The position numbers and the translations under genes were made by a program. The notes beneath the pieces are model-generated. The model was not told the origin of the DNA, made no database searches, and saw nothing but the letters and a program-made list of their open reading frames with translations. From Streptomyces sp. Mut1 (GTDB taxonomy: Bacteria > Actinomycetota > Actinomycetes > Streptomycetales > Streptomycetaceae): DNA of 64,000 nucleotides. The stretch covers positions 3,724,501 to 3,788,500 of the forward strand of contig NZ_CP120997.1 of the NCBI RefSeq assembly GCF_030719295.1, written 5' to 3'. Of the stretch, positions 47,460-56,267 are shown one piece after another; position 1 is the stretch's first letter; each line of letters begins with the position of its first letter.

Positions 47460-48878
47460 ATGAGCGTTGTCACCAACACGACCACGATCGGCGCGATCAA
47501 CGCACCGAGCAGGCGTAACACCGAACTGATGATGATGGTCTTCGCCATCGCCATCTCGGTCTTCGCCTACGCCAACGTGGGTCTCGCCATGAACGGCAAG
47601 CTCCCCTCCGGCATGTTCGGTTACGGGGCGGGGCTCATCCTGCTCGGCGGCGTGGCCCACCTCGTGGTGCGCAAGTTCGCCCCCTACGCGGACCCGCTGC
47701 TGCTTCCGCTGGCCACCCTGCTCAACGGCCTCGGGCTGGTGCTGATCTGGCGGCTGGACCAGTCGCCGCGGCTGATCCGGCGGGCGGAGATCGGCTACGG
47801 GGCGTTCAGCCCCGATGCCCCCAAGCAGTTGTTGTACTCGGCGATCGGTGTCGCTCTCTTCGTCGCTGTGCTGATGGTCCTCAAGGACCACCGCATCCTG
47901 CAGCGTTACACGTACATCTCCATGGCCGCGGCCCTGGTCCTGCTGGTCCTGCCGATCTTCTTCCCCTCGGTGAACGGCGCGAAGATCTGGATCAGCCTCG
48001 GCCCGTTCTCCATCCAGCCGGGTGAGTTCGCCAAGATCCTGATCGCGATCTTCTTCTCCGGCTACCTCATGGTCAAAAGAGACGCGCTGGCCCTCGCCAG
48101 TCGCCGTTTCATGGGCCTGTATCTGCCGCGAGGCCGCGACCTCGGGCCGATCATCACCATCTGGGCCCTGTCGATCCTGATCCTGGTCTTCGAGACCGAC
48201 CTCGGTACATCGCTGCTGTTCTTCGGCCTCTTCGTGATCATGCTGTACGTCGCCACCGAGCGGACCAGCTGGATCGTCTTCGGCCTGCTGATGTCAGCTG
48301 CCGGCGCGGTCGGCGTGGCTTCGTTCGAGCGCCACGTACAGTCGCGAGTGACCGCCTGGAAGGACCCCTTCGCCTGCTACACGACCGACCTGAGCGGCGC
48401 CTGCGAACAGATCTCCAACGCGATCATGTCCTTCGGTTCCGGTGGCACGCTGGGCTCCGGCTGGGGCCAGGGCCACTCCGACCTGATCGGCTTCGCCGCC
48501 AACGCCGACTTCATCCTCTCCACCGTCGGTGAAGAGCTCGGCCTCGCCGGGATGATGGCCGTCCTGCTGATCTACGGCCTGATCGTCGAGCGCGGCATCC
48601 GCACGGCACTCGCCGCCCGCGACCCGTTCGGCAAGCTCCTGGCCGCCGGCCTCTCCGGCGCCTTCGCCATCCAGGTCTTCGTGGTGGCCGGCGGCGTCAT
48701 GGGCCTGATCCCCCTGAGCGGTATGACCATGCCGTTCCTCGCCTACGGCGGCTCCTCGGTCCTGGCCAACTGGGCCCTGATCGCCATCCTCATCCGCATC
48801 AGCGACACCGCCCGGCGCCCCGCACCCGCCCCCGCACCTTCCACCGACGCCGAGATGACCCAGGTGGTCCGACCGTGA
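47460..48878 (+). CDS. rodA: RodA/FtsW-family SEDS peptidoglycan polymerase
   Basis: A SEDS glycosyltransferase that polymerises lipid II. The 472-aa protein has about ten membrane helices. Hallmarks are FFPSVNGAKIWISLGPFSIQ, the catalytic-loop Asp in LVFETDLGTSLLFFGLF, and the C-terminal segments GWGQGHSDLIGFAANADFIL and PFLAYGGSSVLANWALI. It overlaps the PbpA gene by four bases, so the SEDS polymerase and its transpeptidase partner are coupled. The actinobacterial gene in this position is usually called rodA, though annotated as FtsW/RodA. Confidence 0.94.
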   Translation: MSVVTNTTTIGAINAPSRRNTELMMMVFAIAISVFAYANVGLAMNGKLPSGMFGYGAGLILLGGVAHLVVRKFAPYADPLLLPLATLLNGLGLVLIWRLDQSPRLIRRAEIGYGAFSPDAPKQLLYSAIGVALFVAVLMVLKDHRILQRYTYISMAAALVLLVLPIFFPSVNGAKIWISLGPFSIQPGEFAKILIAIFFSGYLMVKRDALALASRRFMGLYLPRGRDLGPIITIWALSILILVFETDLGTSLLFFGLFVIMLYVATERTSWIVFGLLMSAAGAVGVASFERHVQSRVTAWKDPFACYTTDLSGACEQISNAIMSFGSGGTLGSGWGQGHSDLIGFAANADFILSTVGEELGLAGMMAVLLIYGLIVERGIRTALAARDPFGKLLAAGLSGAFAIQVFVVAGGVMGLIPLSGMTMPFLAYGGSSVLANWALIAILIRISDTARRPAPAPAPSTDAEMTQVVRP

Positions 48879-50335
48879 ACAAGCCCCTGCGCCGGATCGC
48901 GATCTTCTGTGGCGTGCTCATCTTCGCCCTGCTCGCGCGCACCAACTACTTGCAGTACGTGCAGGCCGACGAGCTCAACACCCGCAAGGAGAACCGCCGC
49001 GTACGCATCGAGCGGTACGCCCACGAGCGCGGCAACATCATCGTGGACGGCGGCAAGTCCATCACCGGCTCCAAGGAGACCGAGGACAGCGACTTCAAGT
49101 ACAAGCGGGTCTGGAAGGACGGCCCCATGTGGGCCCCCGTCACCGGCTACTCCTCGCAGGCCTTCGGCGCCACTCAGCTGGAGAGCATCGAGGACGGCAT
49201 CCTCACCGGCAACGACGACCAGCTCTTCTTCAACCGCACCATGTCGATGTTCACCGGCGACGAGGAGCAGGGCGGCAACATCGTCACCACGCTCAACAGC
49301 GCCGCCCAGACAGCTGCCTTCAAGGGCCTCGGCAACAAGAAGGGCGCCGTCGCCGCGCTCGACCCGCAGACCGGCGCCATCCTGGCCCTCGCCAGCACCC
49401 CCTCGTACGACCCCTCGACCTTCGCGGGCAACGAAGAGGCCGACACAAAGGCCTGGCAGGCGTTGCTGAAGGACAAGGACAAGCCCATGATCAACCGGGC
49501 GCTGCGCGAGACCTACCCGCCCGGTTCGACGTTCAAGGTCGTCACCGCGGCCGCCGCCCTGGAGAACGGGCTCTACACGGACATCGACGCGGACACGGAT
49601 TCGCCGCTGCCGTGGCGCCTCCCGCAGTCGAGCAAGGACCTGGACAACGAGGGCCCCATCCCCTGCAAGAACGCTTCCCTCCGCGAGGCGTTGCGTTACT
49701 CCTGCAACACCGTCTTCGGCAAGATCAGCGATGACCTGGGCAACCAGAAGATGATCGACGAGGCCGACAAGTTCGGCTTCAACAAGGAGATCTTCACGCC
49801 GGTCCGGTCCAACGCCAGCGTGTACCCCGAGGACAACCGGCCGCAGAACGCCATGGCGGGTATCGGCCAGGCGTCCAACCGCGCCACCCCGCTCCAGATG
49901 GCCATGGTCGCCTCCGCCGTCGCCAACGACGGCAAGCTGATGCAGCCCTACATGGTTGCCCAGCGGCAGACGCCCGACCTGGACGTCATCTACAACCACG
50001 AGAAGGAGGAGTTCAGCCGCCCTCTCTCGGCCGAGAACGCCCAGAAGCTCCAGGAGATGATGGAGACGGTCGTCAAGACCGGCACCGGCACGACCGCGCA
50101 GATCCCGGGTGTCACGGTCGGCGGTAAGACGGGTACCGCTCAGCACGGCCTGAACAACGCCGAGAAGCCGTACGCCTGGTTCATCTCGTACGCCAAGACC
50201 GACAGCGGTTCCCCGGTGGCCGTCGCCGTAGTGGTCGAGGACAGCCACGCCGACCGCGAAGCCATCTCCGGCGGCGGTCTCGCCGCTCCCATCGCGAAAG
50301 CGGTCATGAAGGCAGTCATCGACAGCAAGAAGTGA
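48875..50335 (+). CDS. pbpA: PbpA: class B penicillin-binding protein
   Basis: A D,D-transpeptidase that cross-links peptidoglycan. The 486-aa protein has an N-terminal membrane anchor (IAIFCGVLIFALLARTNYLQ) and a dimerisation domain. Its transpeptidase domain has the motifs STFK (PPGSTFKVVTAAAAL), SCN (RYSCNTVFG) and KTGT (VGGKTGTAQHG). GTG 48875 overlaps rodA (GTGA). Confidence 0.96.
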   Translation: MNKPLRRIAIFCGVLIFALLARTNYLQYVQADELNTRKENRRVRIERYAHERGNIIVDGGKSITGSKETEDSDFKYKRVWKDGPMWAPVTGYSSQAFGATQLESIEDGILTGNDDQLFFNRTMSMFTGDEEQGGNIVTTLNSAAQTAAFKGLGNKKGAVAALDPQTGAILALASTPSYDPSTFAGNEEADTKAWQALLKDKDKPMINRALRETYPPGSTFKVVTAAAALENGLYTDIDADTDSPLPWRLPQSSKDLDNEGPIPCKNASLREALRYSCNTVFGKISDDLGNQKMIDEADKFGFNKEIFTPVRSNASVYPEDNRPQNAMAGIGQASNRATPLQMAMVASAVANDGKLMQPYMVAQRQTPDLDVIYNHEKEEFSRPLSAENAQKLQEMMETVVKTGTGTTAQIPGVTVGGKTGTAQHGLNNAEKPYAWFISYAKTDSGSPVAVAVVVEDSHADREAISGGGLAAPIAKAVMKAVIDSKK

Positions 50336-50517
50336 CACCGCCGGAAGTGACACCGCTCACACTTGGCCGCGAATACGCACCTGTGGATACCGGTCGGATA
50401 TCAGGTATCCCCTGTGGGCCGATCAGCTGATGCGGGGCCGGTAGCGTATGCGCGAACAGCACACCGCCGGACCGCACACCGGTGCGGTCAGGACTGACGG
50501 AGAGGGCTGGAACAGTT

Positions 50518-52512
50518 ATGGAAGAGCCGCGTCGCCTCGGCGGCCGGTACGAGCTGGGCTCGGTGCTCGGCCGTGGTGGCATGGCCGAGGTCTACCTCGC
50601 CCACGACACCCGGCTCGGCCGCACCGTCGCTGTGAAGACGCTCCGGGCGGACCTCGCCCGCGACCCGTCCTTCCAGGCCCGGTTCCGCCGTGAGGCCCAG
50701 TCCGCCGCCTCGCTCAACCATCCCGCGATCGTCGCGGTGTACGACACCGGCGAGGACTACGTCGACGGGGTCTCCATCCCGTACATCGTCATGGAGTACG
50801 TCGACGGGTCGACGCTCAGAGAGCTGCTGCACTCGGGCCGTCGGCTGCTGCCCGAGCGCACGCTCGAAATGACCGTCGGCATCCTCCAGGCGCTGGAGTA
50901 CTCGCACCGCGCGGGCATCGTCCACCGGGACATCAAGCCGGCGAACGTCATGCTGACCCGGACCGGACAGGTCAAGGTCATGGACTTCGGCATCGCCCGT
51001 GCCATGGGCGACTCCGGTATGACGATGACCCAGACCGCGGCCGTCATCGGCACCGCCCAGTACCTCTCGCCCGAGCAGGCCAAGGGCGAGCAGGTCGACG
51101 CGCGGTCCGACCTGTACTCGACCGGCTGTCTGCTGTACGAGCTGCTGACGGTCCGGCCGCCGTTCATCGGGGATTCCCCGGTCGCGGTTGCCTACCAGCA
51201 TGTGCGGGAAGAGCCTCAGCCGCCCAGCAGCTTCGACCCCGAGATCACGCCCGAGATGGACGCGATCGTGCTGAAGGCCCTCACCAAGGACCCCGACTAC
51301 CGCTACCAGTCGGCCGACGAGATGCGCGCCGACATCGAGGCCTGCCTCGACGGCCAGCCGGTCGCCGCCACCGCGGCGATGGGCGCGGCCGGTTACGGCG
51401 GTTACGGCGGCGGCTACGACAACGACCAGCCCACCGCCGCCCTGCGGCCGGCGGACCAGAGCGGCGACCGCACGTCGATGCTGCCGCCGGTCAACCCGGA
51501 CGACGGCGGCTACGGCTACGACGACCGCCCCGACCGTCGCCGGCAGAAGAAGAGCAACACCTCGACCATCCTGCTGGTCATCGCGGGCATCCTGGTGCTG
51601 ATCGGCGCGATCCTCATCGGCAAGGCGGTCTTCGGCGGCGACGGCGGCGACAAGGGCGCCTTCGACGTACCCAACCTGGTCGGCATCAGCGTCCAGGACG
51701 CGAAGAAGCTCGCGGCCAACGCCAACGTCGTGCTGGAGGTCGGTCCGGAGGAAGAGTGCAAGGACCAGCCGAAGGACAAGATCTGCCGCCAGACGCCGAC
51801 CGCCGACAAGCAGATGCAGGAGAAGGAGACCATCACGGTCTTCGTCTCCAGTGGTCCGCCGAAGGTCGACGTCCCGGACGTCACGGAGAAGTCCGAGTCC
51901 AGCGCCCGCGAGATGCTGGAGAAGAAGGGCTTCACGGTCAGCGTCACCTCGGTCGAGTCCGACCAGGCCGAGCCCAACACGGTCCTGGAGCAGTCCCCGA
52001 AGGGTGACACCAAGGCCGAGGAGAACTCCGAGGTCAAGCTGACGGTCGCCACGGAGAAGCTGATCACCGTGCCCGACGTGAGCACCCGCTCGTACGACGA
52101 AGCGGTGAACCAGCTGAAGGGGCTCGGCTTCACGAACATCGGCAAGTCCGAGGTCGACGACGAGGAGCACCCCGCAGGTCAGGTCGTCGGCCAGACACCC
52201 GAAGCCAACCAGAAGGTCGGCAAGGACACCGCGATCATCCTCAAGGTCTCCAAGGGCCCGACCCAGCCGGAGCAGGTGACCATCCCGGGTGACCTCCTCA
52301 ACAAGAGCTACCAGGAGGCGAAGGACCAGCTGGGAGGCATGGGACTGGTCGTCGTGCTCGGGCCCGGATCGGTCGACAAGCCGGACGCCAAGGTGGTCAT
52401 GAGCAATCCGACCCCCAACAGCCAGGTGGACAAGGGCAGCACGGTCACCCTGAACACCATCGACCCCGGAGGCAACATCTTCGGCGGGCCGAACGGTGGG
52501 CGGGGCCACTGA
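50518..52512 (+). CDS. pknB: PknB: PASTA-domain Ser/Thr protein kinase
   Basis: The central wall-sensing kinase. The 664-aa protein has a kinase domain with LGRGGMAEVYLAHD, VAVKTL, HRDIKPANVML and DFGIA, and the activation-loop threonines in MTMTQTAAVIGTAQYLSPEQ. A Tyr/Gly/Asp-rich juxtamembrane linker and one helix (TILLVIAGILVLIGAILIG) follow. Four extracellular PASTA repeats come next, beginning VPNLVGISVQDAKKLA, VPDVTEKSESSAREML, VPDVSTRSYDEAVNQL and IPGDLLNKSYQEAKDQL, which bind peptidoglycan fragments. ATG 50518 was chosen. It closes the operon, followed by a strong terminator. Confidence 0.97.
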   Translation: MEEPRRLGGRYELGSVLGRGGMAEVYLAHDTRLGRTVAVKTLRADLARDPSFQARFRREAQSAASLNHPAIVAVYDTGEDYVDGVSIPYIVMEYVDGSTLRELLHSGRRLLPERTLEMTVGILQALEYSHRAGIVHRDIKPANVMLTRTGQVKVMDFGIARAMGDSGMTMTQTAAVIGTAQYLSPEQAKGEQVDARSDLYSTGCLLYELLTVRPPFIGDSPVAVAYQHVREEPQPPSSFDPEITPEMDAIVLKALTKDPDYRYQSADEMRADIEACLDGQPVAATAAMGAAGYGGYGGGYDNDQPTAALRPADQSGDRTSMLPPVNPDDGGYGYDDRPDRRRQKKSNTSTILLVIAGILVLIGAILIGKAVFGGDGGDKGAFDVPNLVGISVQDAKKLAANANVVLEVGPEEECKDQPKDKICRQTPTADKQMQEKETITVFVSSGPPKVDVPDVTEKSESSAREMLEKKGFTVSVTSVESDQAEPNTVLEQSPKGDTKAEENSEVKLTVATEKLITVPDVSTRSYDEAVNQLKGLGFTNIGKSEVDDEEHPAGQVVGQTPEANQKVGKDTAIILKVSKGPTQPEQVTIPGDLLNKSYQEAKDQLGGMGLVVVLGPGSVDKPDAKVVMSNPTPNSQVDKGSTVTLNTIDPGGNIFGGPNGGRGH

Positions 52513-52532
52513 CCCGCCCCGCTCCCGGCACA

Positions 52533-52581
52533 GGCAGAGGGCCCCGGTCACCGCATCGCGCGGTGACCGGGGCCCTCTGCC
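52533..52581. terminator. 22-bp perfect-stem terminator after pknB
   Basis: GGCAGAGGGCCCCGGTCACC plus GC pairs exactly with its complement at 52560-52581 across a 5-base loop. It lies between convergent pknB and the first sortase gene and could serve both strands. Confidence 0.9.
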
Positions 52582-52600
52582 GTACGCCCCTGTGCCCGTC

Positions 52601-53329
52601 TCAGCGCAGCTCGGCCGGCTTCGTGCGTTCCCCGTCGACCTTCTCCGTACGCACCAGCTCACCCCACACGATGTAGCGGTACTTCGACGTGAAGACCGGG
52701 GTACAGGTCGTGAGCGTGATGTAGCGGCCGGCCTTCTTCGCGCCCGAGCCCTTCGGGACGGGCCCCAGCACGTCGACGTTGTACTTCGATGTCTCCGGCA
52801 GCTCGTTGAAGACCTTGTAGACGTACCAGGTGTCCTTCGTCTCGAAGACGATCGCGTCCCCGGTCCGCACCTTGTCGATGTTGTGGAACTTCGCCCCGTG
52901 CCCGTCCCGGTGGGCGGCAAGCGTGAAGTTGCCCTCCTTGTCGGAAGGGAGCGCCGATTTCACCGGATCGGTGTAATAACCGGCGACACCGTCGTTGAGG
53001 GTCTCGGTGTCGGTGCCCTTCTTGACGAGCACCTCGCCGTTCTTCATCGACGGGACGTGGAGGAAGCCGATGCCGTCCTTCGTATCCAGCGCGCCGGGAC
53101 CGTCGGCCCAGTGGCCGCGGACCGTGTCGCCCTGCTTGGTGGCCTCGCGGTCGGCGAGGACGTTCGTCCACCACAGGGAGTAGACGACGAAGAGACCGAG
53201 CACCAGACCTGCGGTGATGAGGAGTTCGCCGAAGACACTGACGGCGGTCGCGAAGGGATGACGGCCCCGGGTCCGCGCCGGTGGTGCGGACTCCTCGGTC
53301 TGCTCCTGGTCCTCGGTCCTCGCTGTCAC
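52601..53329 (-). CDS. Class E sortase (copy 1)
   Basis: A membrane transpeptidase that anchors surface proteins, in Streptomyces chaplins and others with LAXTG signals. The 242-aa protein has one N-terminal helix (GELLITAGLVLGLFVVYSLW). The catalytic His is in LAAHRDGHG, Cys in TLTTCTPVF and Arg in SKYRYIVWG. GTG 53329 has AGGGG at good spacing. It is 34 bases downstream of copy 2. Confidence 0.93.
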   Translation of the reverse strand: MTARTEDQEQTEESAPPARTRGRHPFATAVSVFGELLITAGLVLGLFVVYSLWWTNVLADREATKQGDTVRGHWADGPGALDTKDGIGFLHVPSMKNGEVLVKKGTDTETLNDGVAGYYTDPVKSALPSDKEGNFTLAAHRDGHGAKFHNIDKVRTGDAIVFETKDTWYVYKVFNELPETSKYNVDVLGPVPKGSGAKKAGRYITLTTCTPVFTSKYRYIVWGELVRTEKVDGERTKPAELR

Positions 53330-53363
53330 CGCACCGCCCCTGTCGTCATGATGTCCAGCCCGT

Positions 53364-54656
53364 TCAGCCCACGAGCACGTCGGGCTTCCCCTTGCTGCGC
53401 GGCCGTTCGTCGACCATCTTGCCCCAGACGATCAAACGGTACGTACTCGTGAATTCGGGCGTACACGTCGTCAACGTGATGTACCGGCCGGGCTTGGTGA
53501 AGCCGGACTGCGGCGGCACCGGCCCGATCACGGACACGTTGGACGGCGAGGTCTGCGACAGCACGCTCGTCATCTCGTACGTGTAGTACGCGTCCTGTGT
53601 CTCGACCACGATCGGGTCGCCGGGGCTCAGCCGGTTGATGTAGCGGAACGGCTCGCCGTGCGTGTTGCGGTGGCCGGCCAGGGCGAAGTTGCCCTGCTTG
53701 TCCTCGGGCATCGCCGTGCGCAGCGGTTCCTCGCTGTAGTGCCCGACCATGCCCCGGTCGAGAACCTTGTCCTTGCTGGTGCCCTCGGCGATCGGGGTGA
53801 CGACGTCGAGCTTCGGGATGTGGATGATGGCGAAGCCCTGGCCCGGTTCGAACGCCTCCGGTTTGCCGGCGCCCTTGGCCCAGCCGTCCTGGATCTTGTG
53901 GGTCTCCTTGCCGGCGATCTGGTCGGCCCTCACGTTCGTCCACCACAGCTGGTAGGTGACGAAGAGCAGCATCAGGACGCCCAGTGTGATGAACAGCTCG
54001 CCGACGCCCCGGCTGATGACGACCGCCGGGCTGTCCTTGGCCGCCTTGGCCGCCCGGCGCGCCTCCATGCGGGTCATGGGCTTCGCCGGGGCACCGTCCG
54101 TACCGGCGGCCCCGGGCCCCGGAGGCGGTGCGGAGCGCCGCCGTCCGCGCCCCTTGGCCGCGCGCCTGCGCTCGGCCCGGCCACCGGTCGCCGGTGCGGG
54201 AGATGCTGCGGACACGGGCGGTACGCCGTAGCGCTCGCCGGGCTCCTCCGCGCTCTCGTGCTCGTCGTCCCCGGACAGCGGCTCCGGCTCCCGCGGGGCC
54301 TCATCGGCCGGGTCTATTCGCCGGAGGACCTCGGTGCGCGGCTCGACGTTCTCGTCGGCCGGCAGCGCCGGCTCGGCCGGGGCCTGCGGCACGGGCTCCT
54401 GGTGGCCGTACCAGTCCCGTTCGTACCCCTCGGGGTCATACCACTCGGGCGGGGCCTGCTGCGGGCTCTGGGGCCCGTGTGGGGACTGCTGCCGGTGCGG
54501 TACGGCCGTCGGCCCGTGGTGTCCCGGCAGCGGATCGTTCAGCGGGTCCGCCAGCCCGTCGACCGCCGCCTCGAAGGCGCCCGCGCCCTCGTACGCCTGC
54601 GGATCGTGCGGGTCGTCCTGCCGCCCGGCCCCGGCCGCGTGGCGGGGTGGGGTCAC
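53364..54656 (-). CDS. Class E sortase (copy 2) with long N-terminal cytoplasmic region
   Basis: A 430-aa sortase. Residues 1-215 are disordered, Pro/Gln/Glu-rich, then Arg-rich (RAERRRAAKGRGRRR), predicted inside the cell. One helix follows (GELFITLGVLMLLFVTYQLW). The sortase domain has AGHRNTHGEPF (His), TLTTCTPEF (Cys) and STYRLIVWG (Arg). GTG 54656 overlaps the amidotransferase stop codon (GTGA), so it is coupled to it. Confidence 0.93.
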   Translation of the reverse strand: MTPPRHAAGAGRQDDPHDPQAYEGAGAFEAAVDGLADPLNDPLPGHHGPTAVPHRQQSPHGPQSPQQAPPEWYDPEGYERDWYGHQEPVPQAPAEPALPADENVEPRTEVLRRIDPADEAPREPEPLSGDDEHESAEEPGERYGVPPVSAASPAPATGGRAERRRAAKGRGRRRSAPPPGPGAAGTDGAPAKPMTRMEARRAAKAAKDSPAVVISRGVGELFITLGVLMLLFVTYQLWWTNVRADQIAGKETHKIQDGWAKGAGKPEAFEPGQGFAIIHIPKLDVVTPIAEGTSKDKVLDRGMVGHYSEEPLRTAMPEDKQGNFALAGHRNTHGEPFRYINRLSPGDPIVVETQDAYYTYEMTSVLSQTSPSNVSVIGPVPPQSGFTKPGRYITLTTCTPEFTSTYRLIVWGKMVDERPRSKGKPDVLVG

Positions 54657-55291
54657 GCGACGGCCTTGCCCACCACCGGAGCGAGCCCCGCCGACCTCTC
54701 GACGGCTCCGGTGTCACCGCAGCACACCAGCCAGTTGGCCAGCATCAGATGGCCGTGCTCGGTCAGCACCGACTCCGGATGGAACTGCACGCCTTCGACG
54801 GCCAGCTCCCGGTGGCGCAGGCCCATGATGATGCCGTCGGCCGTCCGCGCGGTGACCTCCAGCTCGTCGGGGACCGTGTCCGGTTCGGCGGCGAGCGAGT
54901 GGTAGCGGGTCGCGGTGAACGGCGAGGGCAGACCGGCGAACACGCCCGCACCCTCGTGGATCACCGGGGACGTCTTGCCGTGCAGCAGCTCGGGGGCGCG
55001 GCCGACGACACCGCCGTACGCCACCGCCATCGACTGCATCCCCAGGCAGACGCCGAACACCGGGACGCCGGTCGCCGCGCAGTGCCGCACCATGTCGACG
55101 CAGACGCCCGCGTGCTCCGGGGTGCCGGGTCCGGGTGAGAGCAGGACGCCGTCGAAGCCGTCCTGGGCGTGCGCCGTGGTCACCTGGTCGTTGCGCAGCA
55201 CCTCGCACTCGGCACCGAGCTGGTAGAGGTACTGGACGAGGTTGAAGACGAAGCTGTCGTAGTTGTCGACGACCAGGATGCGGGCGCTCAT
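54653..55291 (-). CDS. Glutamine amidotransferase, anthranilate/aminodeoxychorismate synthase component II
   Basis: A 212-aa class I glutamine amidotransferase of the TrpG/PabA family. It would supply ammonia for anthranilate or 4-amino-4-deoxychorismate synthesis. The catalytic Cys is in FGVCLGMQSMAVAYGG, the His-Glu pair in VQFHPESVLTEHG and the oxyanion region in LLSPGPGTPEHAG. TrpG and PabA cannot be told apart by sequence alone. No chorismate-binding subunit is nearby. The same gene lies beside pknB in mycobacteria, so the location is ancestral. It overlaps neighbours on both sides by four bases. Confidence 0.92.
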   Translation of the reverse strand: MSARILVVDNYDSFVFNLVQYLYQLGAECEVLRNDQVTTAHAQDGFDGVLLSPGPGTPEHAGVCVDMVRHCAATGVPVFGVCLGMQSMAVAYGGVVGRAPELLHGKTSPVIHEGAGVFAGLPSPFTATRYHSLAAEPDTVPDELEVTARTADGIIMGLRHRELAVEGVQFHPESVLTEHGHLMLANWLVCCGDTGAVERSAGLAPVVGKAVA

Positions 55292-55473
55292 CGGCCGGCC
55301 CCCGTGGCCGCGCTCGCGCCGTCGACCGTCACGTCACCGAACGGAAGCAGCGGCTCCGCCCACGGGAAGACGTACTGGAACAGCACGTAGACGACCGCCA
55401 GGGCGAGCACGAGCGAAATGAGTCCACGCACCCACGTGTTGCCCGGCAGATGCCGCCAGATCCAGCCGTACAT
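55288..55473 (-). CDS. Small single-pass membrane protein
   Basis: A 61-aa protein with one helix (LISLVLALAVVYVLFQYVF) after a Trp-rich N-terminus (MYGWIWRHLPGNTW). Its stop codon overlaps the amidotransferase start (ATGA), and ATG 55473 has AAGGGGTCAGG upstream, which supports translation. The function is unknown. Association with sortases is inferred only from the operon. Confidence 0.8.
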   Translation of the reverse strand: MYGWIWRHLPGNTWVRGLISLVLALAVVYVLFQYVFPWAEPLLPFGDVTVDGASAATGAGR

Positions 55474-55543
55474 CCTGACCCCTTCATTCGGTACGGGACC
55501 AGAGTAGAGCCTGCCCGGCGGCTCAGCCGTGGAATGCCATGGG

Positions 55544-56242
55544 TCAGCCGCGCAGTGCCGCCGGCCTGCCGTCGGTCACGGGCTGGGTGGCGTCCAGGTG
55601 CGCCCAGGCGATCAGCCGGTGGCTGCTGCCCCACTCGGGGTCGCAGGTCGTCAGCGTCAGATAGCGGCCGGGCCCGTCGAAACCGGACTTGCGCGGGACG
55701 GGGTCGATGACCCCGGTGTCGCTCGGCACGGTCCGGTACGGCTTGCGGTCGATGCGGTACGTGAACCACGTCGTCCCGTCCGTCACCAGCACCGCGTCAC
55801 CGGGGCGCAGCTCGGGGAAGTCCTTGAAGGGGTCGCCGTACGTGCGGCGGTGCCCGGCCACCGCGAAGTTGCCCGTCGCGCCGGCGCGGGCGGTTCCCCG
55901 GTAGTGCCCGAGGCCCTTCTGCAACGTCTTGACCTCGGTGTTCTCCAGGACCGGCCACTCCCAGCCCTTGCCGAAGCGGGGGATGTAGAGCATCGCGAAC
56001 GGCTTGCCGTCGCGGTACGCCTCGGGGGCCGGAGCGGGCGCCTGGTTCGCGGGCGTCCCGGTCGCGGGTGCGGTGACCGTGCCCCGTGCCCACTGGTTCT
56101 CCAGGGCGTCGATCTGGCCCTCGGTCGCACCGGCGGCCTTCACTCCGGTCCAGAACAGGAGGTAGACGACGAAGAGGATGATCAGGGCGCCCGCGGTGAC
56201 GCACAGCTCGCTGAACGTCCTGACGACGATTCGCACCGACAC
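55544..56242 (-). CDS. Class E sortase (copy 3)
   Basis: A third sortase-family protein, 232 aa. One N-terminal helix (LCVTAGALIILFVVYLLFW) precedes the sortase domain with AGHRRTYGDPF (His), TLTTCDPEW (Cys, with Asp instead of Thr after it) and SSHRLIAWA (Arg). GTG 56242 was chosen because CGGGGAGG lies seven bases upstream; ATG 56287 would overlap DUF881 by 20 bases. It follows DUF881 by 25 bases and probably belongs to the same operon. Confidence 0.9.
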   Translation of the reverse strand: MSVRIVVRTFSELCVTAGALIILFVVYLLFWTGVKAAGATEGQIDALENQWARGTVTAPATGTPANQAPAPAPEAYRDGKPFAMLYIPRFGKGWEWPVLENTEVKTLQKGLGHYRGTARAGATGNFAVAGHRRTYGDPFKDFPELRPGDAVLVTDGTTWFTYRIDRKPYRTVPSDTGVIDPVPRKSGFDGPGRYLTLTTCDPEWGSSHRLIAWAHLDATQPVTDGRPAALRG

Positions 56243-56267
56243 CGGCCGGCCTCCCCGCGGCTGCTCG

